From positions 1-64,000 of the forward strand of contig NZ_CP033219.1 in assembly GCF_004006175.1 (NCBI RefSeq): DNA of 64,000 nucleotides, read 5' to 3'. Below are positions 37,430 through 45,800 of the stretch, piece by piece (position 1 is the stretch's first letter; each line of letters begins with the position of its first letter). A program made the position numbers and the translations under genes. The notes below the pieces were generated by a model, which ran no database searches, was not told the origin of the DNA, and saw only the letters and a list, made by a program, of their open reading frames with translations. Source of the DNA: Parasedimentitalea marina. Lineage in GTDB: Bacteria > Pseudomonadota > Alphaproteobacteria > Rhodobacterales > Rhodobacteraceae.

Positions 37430-39478
37430 ATGACAGCCCTGCCAGGCGCTTCCCCCCTTTTACGCGATGTCTTTGGATTTGACGCCTTCCGGCCCGGTCA
37501 GGAAGAGATCGTTGATGCCGTGACTGCAGGTGAAAACGTGTTGGCGATTATGCCGACCGGTGGCGGCAAATCCCTGTGCTTTCAGCTGCCGGCGCTGATC
37601 CGCGAAGGTGTTACAGTTGTGATATCCCCGTTGATTGCCTTGATGCGGGATCAGGTGCGGGGCCTGCAAGAGGCAGGCGTCGCGGCTGGTGCGCTGACAT
37701 CCGGCAATACCCAAGAAGAAACCGACGCCGTTTGGGAGGCCCTGGAGGCCGGGCGGCTGAAGCTGTTGTATATGGCGCCAGAACGGTTGGCGTCGGGTGC
37801 GGCTATGGGCATGTTGCGGCGCATCGGCGTTAGCATGATTGCGGTGGACGAGGCACACTGTGTCAGTCAGTGGGGCCATGATTTCCGTCCGGACTATCTG
37901 CGCATTGGTGAGCTGCGGCAGGCTTTGGATGTTCCCTTGGCTGCCTTTACCGCCACGGCGGATGCAGAAACCCGCGACGAAATTGTACAAAAACTGTTCG
38001 ACGGTCAGCCGCCACGTTCTTTTTTGCGAGGGTTTGATCGCCCGAATATTCATCTTGCATTTGCAACCAAAGATGGGCCACGCCGACAGATCCTCAGTTT
38101 TGCCGCCGCACGCAAGGGCCAGTCGGGCATTGTGTATTGCGGCACCCGTGCCAAGACAGAAGCGCTGGCATCGGCGCTGCGCGATGATGGACATGTGGCC
38201 TGCCATTACCATGGTGGCATGCAGGCCGAGGACCGGCGCAACGTCGAAACCCGATTTGCCCGCGAAGATGGGCTGATAGTGGTGGCCACGGTGGCTTTTG
38301 GCATGGGGATCGACAAGCCGGACATTCGCTGGGTCGCCCATGCGGACCTGCCCAAAAGCATCGAGTCTTACTATCAGGAAATTGGCCGCGCCGGGCGCGA
38401 TGGCGCCCCAGCTGAGACGATGACCCTGTTTGGCCCAGACGACATTCGTCTGCGTCGCAGCCAGATCGACGAAGGCCTGGCCCCTCCCGAACGGCGTGCC
38501 GCCGATCATGCCCGGTTGAACTCTCTGTTGGGACTGGCCGAGGCGCTCCACTGTCGCCGCAAAAACCTGCTGGGATATTTTGGCGAGGTGACGGAACCCT
38601 GCGGCCATTGTGACCTGTGCGACAGCCCCGCCGAGGTGTTCGATGGCACCACGGCGGTGCGCAAGGCGCTCTCAGCAATTCTGCGTACGGAAGAGTGGTT
38701 TGGTGCGGGTCACTTGATCGATATTCTGACCGGAACAGAGACAGATAAGATCCGCGCACGTCGCCATGATCAACTGTCGGTGTACGGCTGTGGTAACGAA
38801 TATGACAAGCGGCAATGGCAGGCTGTGTTTCGGCAGATGATGGGCCATGACCTGGTACGCCCCAACCCCGAACGCCACGGTGCGTTGCAGATGACCGCGG
38901 CGGCGCTGCCGGTGCTGAAGGGAGAGGCGCAAATCTCTCTGCGCAAGGATTCGATCAAAACAGCCAGCCGCCGCCCCGCCGTCAAAGCCCTGGTTGCCGA
39001 GGAAGACGCACCGCTACTGTCGGCTTTAAAAGCCAAACGTAGGGCCTTGGCTGAGGCACAGAAGGTGCCTGCCTATGTGATTTTTCCAGACCGCACGCTG
39101 ATCGAGATGGCAGAAACCCGACCCACGGATCTGGATGCGATGGCCCATGTGGGTGGCGTAGGCGCGAAAAAGCTGGAACGCTATGGCGATCTGTTTCTTG
39201 CGGTTATCAACGGTGCTGTTGATGAGGTACACCCAGCCCGGCGAAAATTGGCAGGACGGTCGGCGGGGACTTTGTATGATGCGCTGTTAGAGGCGCAAAG
39301 CATGTTGGCACGCGGCGAGGCAGGCACTGAAAAACCACTCAGTTGTTCTGCCAGCCTATTGGCGAAGGTGGCCCAGCTGCGCTCCACTGACGAGGCGGGG
39401 CTTGCGCGCTTACTTGGTGACAAACGCGCAGATCGGTTTGCTGCCGCCTTTCTAAATGTATTGCAGTCTGAGAGTTAG
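37430..39478 (+). CDS. recQ: ATP-dependent DNA helicase RecQ
   Basis: RecQ is a 3'-5' helicase that processes stalled forks and recombination intermediates. The 682-residue protein has the superfamily 2 core (Q motif FRPGQEEIVDAV, Walker A MPTGGGKSLCFQ, Walker B VDEAHCVSQWGHDFRPDY, motif VI QEIGRAGRDGAPA). The RQC zinc site is CRRKNLLGYFGEVTEPCGHCDLC, and a winged helix and a C-terminal HRDC domain (KVPAYVIFPDRTLIEMAETRPTDLDAM) complete it. The ATG at 37430 is a clear start. yaaA follows 30 bases later and is probably cotranscribed. Confidence 0.97.
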   Translation: MTALPGASPLLRDVFGFDAFRPGQEEIVDAVTAGENVLAIMPTGGGKSLCFQLPALIREGVTVVISPLIALMRDQVRGLQEAGVAAGALTSGNTQEETDAVWEALEAGRLKLLYMAPERLASGAAMGMLRRIGVSMIAVDEAHCVSQWGHDFRPDYLRIGELRQALDVPLAAFTATADAETRDEIVQKLFDGQPPRSFLRGFDRPNIHLAFATKDGPRRQILSFAAARKGQSGIVYCGTRAKTEALASALRDDGHVACHYHGGMQAEDRRNVETRFAREDGLIVVATVAFGMGIDKPDIRWVAHADLPKSIESYYQEIGRAGRDGAPAETMTLFGPDDIRLRRSQIDEGLAPPERRAADHARLNSLLGLAEALHCRRKNLLGYFGEVTEPCGHCDLCDSPAEVFDGTTAVRKALSAILRTEEWFGAGHLIDILTGTETDKIRARRHDQLSVYGCGNEYDKRQWQAVFRQMMGHDLVRPNPERHGALQMTAAALPVLKGEAQISLRKDSIKTASRRPAVKALVAEEDAPLLSALKAKRRALAEAQKVPAYVIFPDRTLIEMAETRPTDLDAMAHVGGVGAKKLERYGDLFLAVINGAVDEVHPARRKLAGRSAGTLYDALLEAQSMLARGEAGTEKPLSCSASLLAKVAQLRSTDEAGLARLLGDKRADRFAAAFLNVLQSES

Positions 39479-39508
39479 AGAATGTCGCATATGAATAAGG
39501 AGACTGGG

Positions 39509-40279
39509 ATGCTGGTCGTTATTTCACCGGCCAAGCGGCTGGACTGGGCAGTACGCACAGTCGCAGTGACGCAGCCTGACTTTCAGGCCGATGCGTGCCG
39601 GTTGGTGAAAACCGCACGCAATCTCACGCTGCGTGATTTGAAAAAGCTGATGGATTTGAGCGACGATCTGGCCCGGTTGAACCGTGACCGGTTCCGCAAC
39701 TTTTCTGAAGAACCATCAGCTGACATTATCCGACCTGCGGCATTGGCTTTTGCTGGTGATACCTATCTTGGACTTGAGGCCGGGACGCTGGACAGTGATG
39801 AAATGGCCTGGGCGCAGGATCATTTGCGTATTCTGTCCGGGCTTTACGGTGTCTTGCGACCTTTGGATGTGATCCAGGCTTACCGGCTGGAAATGGGCAG
39901 CCGATTGAAAACGCGGCGCGGCAAGAACCTGTATAAGTATTGGGGCGACCAGCTCAGCACGGCGCTGAATGCTCAGGGGCAAGAGACGAATGCGCAGGTA
40001 TTGGTGAACTGTGCCAGCAAAGAGTATTTTGGCGCGGTGGCCCCCCAGGCTTTGAAGCTGAAAGTGATCACGCCGGTGTTCATGGAAGACAAAGACGGAT
40101 CTCCCAAAGTGGTGAGTTTCTTTGCCAAGCGCGCCCGTGGCGCGATGGCGCGTTTTATCATTCAGAACCGGTTGCGGGATCCTGACGGTTTAAAGGATTT
40201 CGACGTCGGCGGGTATAAATATCAGGCTAAGATGTCGACGGCAGATGCGCCAGTGTTCTTACGACCCTATGCCAGTTAG
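39509..40279 (+). CDS. yaaA: Peroxide stress protein YaaA (DUF328)
   Basis: YaaA limits intracellular iron during peroxide stress and binds DNA in E. coli. The 256-residue protein starts MLVVISPAKRLDW and carries the family blocks GDTYLGLEAGTLDSDE, LRILSGLYGVLRPLDVIQAYRLEMGSRL, and KRARGAMARFIIQNRLRDPDGLKDFDVGGYKY. The ATG at 39509 has AAGGAG upstream; the frame opens nine codons earlier. It is convergent with the kinase gene, seven bases between stops. Confidence 0.95.
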   Translation: MLVVISPAKRLDWAVRTVAVTQPDFQADACRLVKTARNLTLRDLKKLMDLSDDLARLNRDRFRNFSEEPSADIIRPAALAFAGDTYLGLEAGTLDSDEMAWAQDHLRILSGLYGVLRPLDVIQAYRLEMGSRLKTRRGKNLYKYWGDQLSTALNAQGQETNAQVLVNCASKEYFGAVAPQALKLKVITPVFMEDKDGSPKVVSFFAKRARGAMARFIIQNRLRDPDGLKDFDVGGYKYQAKMSTADAPVFLRPYAS

Positions 40280-40286
40280 TCACGGG

Positions 40287-42659
40287 TCAGATTGATTGCG
40301 GCTGAACAGGTTGCGCTTCATCGGGGAGGTGCTGGTCAATCTGTTCGTGAATGACGGCTTTGCGCAACGGCTTGGTTAGATAGAAATCTAGACCAGCAGC
40401 CAGAATACCCTCCGAGTCGCCGTTCATGGCATGGGCCGTCAGTGCGACGATCGGAACATGGCGACCGGTGGATTTTTCGATTTCCCGGATTTCGGACGTG
40501 GCCTGTTTCCCGTCCATTTTGGGCATGGAGATATCCATAAAAATCAGGTCAGGGGAAAATTCAGAATAGGCTTCCACGGCTTCAATTCCATTGTTGGCAA
40601 AGCGGATGTCGATGTTCAGATCCTTGACCATCTTCCGGAACACCAATTGATTGGTCTTGTTGTCTTCGGCCGCCAGAATTCGCATCAAACGCTGCGGGTT
40701 GTTGTCGGGTACCGGGTTTTGGTCCTCGGGCTGAATTTCCTCGATTATAGGTGCTTCGGTCCCAGCTTTAGAGGACGGTGAACTGGCCTGCTGTTCGGTT
40801 TGGGAATCAGACTGTAGGCTATGCTCGGGGAAGGCCGCAGCTTCTTTTGACGCATCTGTTGAACCAGCCAGAGGTTCTTTGTCAGGGAACACGGCGCTTT
40901 TGTCAGGGAACACGGCGCCCATGTCTGCCAGTTTGGTAAACAGATCTTTTCGAAGCACCGGTTTTTGCAAGATCCCCTGAACCAGATTCTGAGTAGTATT
41001 GTCCCTGGCAAAATTCGAATTCGAGCTGAGCAAAAGGAACGGCACATCGGACCAGTCCCCTTGTCGCAAAGCAGTGGCAAATTCTACTCCGTCCATGCCC
41101 GGCATGTGGTGATCGCTAATCACCAAATCGATGGTCTCGTCCATCTTGAGCAATGCTTCGCTGCCCGAAGTTGCAGTTGTCACTTCGGCGCCCAGCACTT
41201 GCATCTGCTTTTTCAGAATTGAACAGTTCATGGGCAAATCATCAACAATCAACACATGCCGCAGGTTCGCGGGCAGTTCAGCCGCGCGGGGTTGTGGCCC
41301 CTCTGCCATCGGCAACGGCACCCGGAACCCAAAGCATGATCCAACGCCCTCTTCGCTTTCAACCCAGGCTGACCCGCCCATCAATTCGATCAGACGTTTG
41401 GAAATCGCCAGCCCGAGGCCGGTACCTTCAAACTGCCGGTTGCGTTCGTCTTCAACCTGATTGAACTCGCCAAAAATATGCTGGATCTTGTCCTCAGGAA
41501 TCCCAATTCCAGTATCTTCGATAGCGACATGAATGGCACAATTTTTGTCATCGGCGTCAGGCACACCGGTAACACGCAGCGCAACATAGCCTGATTTGGT
41601 GAACTTTATGGCATTGCCGACCAAATTCGTCAGGACCTGTCGTATGCGGCCAGGATCGCCGAGGAACTGTGTTGGCAGGAACAAATCATAGTCCACCAGC
41701 ATCGCCAGCCCTTTGTCCCGCGCCGTTGGCTGCAAAAGCATCACAACTTCATGGATGCACCGCTCCATGTCAAAAGGTTCACTGTGCAGCACCAATTTGT
41801 CGGCTTCGATCTTAGAGTAATCCAGCACGTCATTGATGATAACCAGCAGCGCCTCACCAGAGTTTTTGATGGTGTCAGCATAGAGCCGCTGTTCATCACT
41901 CAGGTTGGTGTCGTTCAGCAGTTCTGCCATGCCGACAACCCCGTTCATCGGGGTCCGGATTTCATGGGACATATTGGCCAGGAAAGCAGACTTGGCGCGG
42001 TTGGCTGCCTCGGCTCGTTCTCGGGATGCGCGCAGTTCTTCTTCGTATTGAACTGAAGACGTAATATCCAAAGCCAGACTGACGACGTCGCCGCCGTGAC
42101 CACGTTGGTCAATCAGTTTGATATAGCTATTGTTCCACAGCTGGAGCACCACAGGCTCTGGCGTAGGTGACACCCAACGCGCAGTCATCATTTCCCGCCA
42201 CGCATCCGGGTTAAGCTGACCAGTGTTGACCAGACCTTCGTCCGTTAGAATCTGTAAGATGCGAATGTAGGGTATGCCGGGGGCAACCTCTTCCAGCCCT
42301 TCAAACGTGTTCAGATAGGCCGTGTTCGCACCGATCAATTTGCTGTCAGCGCCGAAAAAAGCAAACCCATCCTGAATGGTCTGGATCGAGTGCCACAATC
42401 GGCGCTCGGCCACTTCTATCTTTTCGTTTGCCACATGCAGGTCAGATTTGACCTTTTCATTCTCATCCCGGACGGTGGCAACCTCGTCCCGAAAGGTTGC
42501 AACCTCAGCTTGAGTCGCGCCAATCTGCTTGGTCAACGCCATTGCATGACGCCCAAGTTTTCGATTTGCGGCTGAAAGCTCCGCCTGCTTTAGCTCAAGC
42601 AGGCGCTCAGCAGCCAAACGGGCACGCCGTTCGAGAGCAAATTTATCAGCTATGGGCAT
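40287..42659 (-). CDS. Cytoplasmic hybrid histidine kinase with two receiver domains
   Basis: A 790-residue hybrid kinase with no membrane segment. A long coiled coil fills about residues 10-90, followed by a PAS-like domain (IQDGFAFFGADSKLIGAN), HisKA with His232 in FLANMSHEIRTPMNG, and a HATPase. Receiver 1 has Asp516 in VISDHHMPGMDG and receiver 2 has Asp709 in IFMDISMPKMDG. Receiver 1 has Ser-Ser in place of the usual Ser/Thr-Ala before the lysine loop. A 7-codon tandem duplication lies in the linker between receivers. I use the ATG at 42659; a TTG at 42680 is in frame. It is divergent from the macroglobulin gene; no partner is evident. Confidence 0.93.
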   Translation of the reverse strand: MPIADKFALERRARLAAERLLELKQAELSAANRKLGRHAMALTKQIGATQAEVATFRDEVATVRDENEKVKSDLHVANEKIEVAERRLWHSIQTIQDGFAFFGADSKLIGANTAYLNTFEGLEEVAPGIPYIRILQILTDEGLVNTGQLNPDAWREMMTARWVSPTPEPVVLQLWNNSYIKLIDQRGHGGDVVSLALDITSSVQYEEELRASRERAEAANRAKSAFLANMSHEIRTPMNGVVGMAELLNDTNLSDEQRLYADTIKNSGEALLVIINDVLDYSKIEADKLVLHSEPFDMERCIHEVVMLLQPTARDKGLAMLVDYDLFLPTQFLGDPGRIRQVLTNLVGNAIKFTKSGYVALRVTGVPDADDKNCAIHVAIEDTGIGIPEDKIQHIFGEFNQVEDERNRQFEGTGLGLAISKRLIELMGGSAWVESEEGVGSCFGFRVPLPMAEGPQPRAAELPANLRHVLIVDDLPMNCSILKKQMQVLGAEVTTATSGSEALLKMDETIDLVISDHHMPGMDGVEFATALRQGDWSDVPFLLLSSNSNFARDNTTQNLVQGILQKPVLRKDLFTKLADMGAVFPDKSAVFPDKEPLAGSTDASKEAAAFPEHSLQSDSQTEQQASSPSSKAGTEAPIIEEIQPEDQNPVPDNNPQRLMRILAAEDNKTNQLVFRKMVKDLNIDIRFANNGIEAVEAYSEFSPDLIFMDISMPKMDGKQATSEIREIEKSTGRHVPIVALTAHAMNGDSEGILAAGLDFYLTKPLRKAVIHEQIDQHLPDEAQPVQPQSI
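40878..40919 (-). repeat. In-frame 21-bp tandem duplication
   Basis: Two adjacent 21-base units (40878-40898 and 40899-40919) differ at one base. They encode a repeated AVFPDK segment in the linker between the two receiver domains of the hybrid kinase. Recent slippage in a flexible linker is the simple explanation. Confidence 0.9.
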
Positions 42660-42804
42660 CCTTATGGGCTCCAGCGACAACGAAACAAGAGGGTAAACCC
42701 CAAGATCAATTCCAAACGTGAAATACTAATTAAGCCTAGCTACGTCGTCATCCTTGCCATGTGGTTAATCGCGTGACAGCCTGAGTATAAATTTGGAGGG
42801 TGTT

Positions 42805-45800
42805 ATGTTACGAGTTTCTGTTCGCTTTTTGCTTTTTATTTTCATTGGGTTATCGCATATTTCAGCAGCCTGGTCCGAGTCGCCAGTCCCGGATTTCCGG
42901 TTTGTCGCAACCAAAGATATCGACTTCTATGGCTCTGATTTACAATCGATTTTTGATACAGACCTGAATAGTTGCGTGCGTGTCTGCGCAAGTCAGGACG
43001 AATGCGTGGGATTTTCGTTCAACTCCAGGTCGAATTCCTGCTTTCCTAAAAGTACCATAGGGGAATCAAGCCCTTATGTTGGTGCCTTTTCAGCGCAAAA
43101 GATCGCAACGCCTGCAACGATTCGCGCTATCGGAGAATCTCAAGGCGCAACACTGGCCTTTTTAAAGCCGGTTGACCTGACACGTGCCAGAGATCTTGCT
43201 CGCGAAATCGGGCTGCGTCATCCAGCGGGCAGTTTTGAATTGGATCAGATGATTCAGGCCGCCCGTGCCCGTGCACAAGAAGGCAATAACACTGCCGCAA
43301 TGCGCTGGATGGGAGCCGCGGTCTCACTGAGCGACCAGCCAGAGCTTTGGGCCGATTACGCCGACTATTTGTTGCGGATCGAGGACGTGGGTAGCGCTCA
43401 GAAACGTAAATACCAATCAAACGCTTTGTCGGCAGCGGTGAATAGCTATTTGCGCAGTGAACGCCGTGGCACGCAGACCAATGCATTGGTTATTGCTGCC
43501 CGTGCCTTAGAGGCACTGGGCCGTGGCCGCGACATGCTGCCAACTCTGCGTCTGGCCGAGGATATACAGCCCCGGCGAACCACTGCCGAGATGTTGGACA
43601 GCGCAATAGGAAAATACGGGTTTCGGGTCAAAGATAGTACCATCGAAAGCGACAGCGCCGCGCCGCGGATTTGCATCGAGTTCACAGAAGTGCTGGTCAA
43701 ATCCGGGGTGGATTACGGCGACTACGTGAAACTGCCAAGCAAGCGCATGGTGGCCGAACCCAACGGGCGTCAGTTGTGTATTGATGGGGCTGAACATGGC
43801 GAGCGGTATCGTGTGACTCTGCGCCGTGGATTGCCTGCGGCCAATGGTGAGATGCTGTACCGCGATATTGAGCTGAACCATTATGTGCGGGACCGATCAG
43901 CCACGGTTCGGTTTCCTGGTCGGTCCTATGTGCTGCCCAAGTCCGATCTGGCGGCGCTTCCGATTGAAACGGTCAACCTGACGGAAGTTGAACTGCGCCT
44001 GCGGCGAGTCAGCGACCGCAACCTGTTACGGGCGCTGCAAGAAGGCTTGTTTGGCCGTCCGATGTCCCAATGGCAGGACGAATATTTCTCGGATGAGATT
44101 GCCGAGGAGGTCTGGACCGGGTCAGCTGATGTGCAAAGCGAGCTGAACCGGGACATGACCACCCGCCTGCCGTTGACCGAGGCAATTGCGGGTCAGCCGG
44201 TTGGAATCTACGCTCTAAATGCCAGTATCCCAGGCGCTGATCCCTATGATGATCCGGCGGCGACCCAATGGTTTGTCCTGTCAGATCTGGGGATCAGTTC
44301 AATGTCAGGCGCAGATGGGTTGCATGTGCAGGTTAACGGCTTGTCTGACGCCATGGCTAAATCAGGGGTCGAGATCACACTGGTGTCGCGTGCAAATGCG
44401 GTGCTGGGTACGGCGATGACGGATGACAGTGGCCATGTCCGTTTTGCCCCCGGTTTGTCGCGGGGGCGTGGGGCCGGTGCTCCGGCGATGATCCTGGCGC
44501 AAAGCGGCGAGACAGATTTCGGATTTTTGTCGCTGACAGATCCGGGGTTTGACCTCTCTGACCGTGGTGTCGAGGGACGGCCTGCACCGGGGCCAGTGGA
44601 TGTCTTTCTGACCACTGATCGCGGTGCGTATCGTGCCGGTGAGGTCATGAATGTGACGGCCCTGGCGCGGGACAGCAAGGCGCAGGCCATCGAGGGGCTG
44701 CCATTGATCGCCATTCTGTCCCGGCCGGATGGGGTGGAATACAGCCGCCATATCTCGGACGGTGGCCAAATGGGCGGCCATGTCTTTGCCCTTCCGGTTG
44801 GGCTTTCGGCGCCGCGCGGCACCTGGCGTTTGGACATCAAAGGCGATCCCAAAGCACCGGCACTGGCCAGCCGCCAGATCCTGGTCGAGGACTTCCTGCC
44901 CGAGCGGATCGACTTTACGCAAAGCCTGCCAACGGGCGGTTTGCGCCCTGGTGACGATGCGCCGCTGACGATCGATGCGCGTTACCTGTTTGGCGCACCG
45001 GGCGCCGGGCTGGCGATCGAAGGCGATGTCAGCCTGCGTGCTGCTGCAACAGTGGACGGTTGGTCTGGCTATAAGTTTGGTCGTTATGACGGACAAAGCA
45101 CCACTCAACGCAGCTATTTTGGTGACGAAAAAACCGATGCCCAGGGATTGGCCACGGTCTGGGTCGACATTCCCACTGGCGCGGCCACGGGCAAGCCGAT
45201 GACGGCTACGGTCACCACGCGTCTTGCTGATGGATCGGCCCGTCCGGTTGAACGCCGTATGACTGTGTCTGTGCGCCCGGATGCTGCGGTCATCGGGATC
45301 AAGCCGATGTTTGACGATGTCGTGGGCGAGGGGGGCGAGGCTGGTTTCAGTGTGATTGGCCTTAGCCCTGATCTGCAGCCAATTCCAATGCAGGTAAAAT
45401 GGACCCTGAACCGGGTGCGCACGCATTATCAGTGGTATCAGCTTTACGGCAATTGGAATTGGGAACCGATCACCCGCCGCACCCGCGTCGCTATGGGCGA
45501 GGCCGCACTGTCGGGCGAGCCATTGGTTTTGTCCGAACCTGTAGACTGGGGTCGCTACGAGTTGGTGGTGGAGCGGTTGGATGGGGATGAACATGTCTCG
45601 GCTGCGTTGGACTTTTATGCCGGTTGGTACGCCCCGGCGGATGCGGCTTCGACCCCGGATCGGCTAGAGCTGTCGCTGGATCGCGAGACCTATCAGCCAG
45701 GCGATACTGCGGAATTGCGTATCGTGCCGCGCGCGGCGGGCACTGCCTTGATTTCGGTTATGTCAAACGAGTTGATCGAGCGCCACGCGGTAGAGGTGCC

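Noticed and set aside
37460..38608. 382-codon open frame on the minus strand
   Set aside because: Antisense to recQ helicase motifs; a shadow.
44362..45594. 410-codon open frame on the minus strand
   Set aside because: Antisense to the macroglobulin gene; a shadow of the G/C-biased third positions of the real frame.
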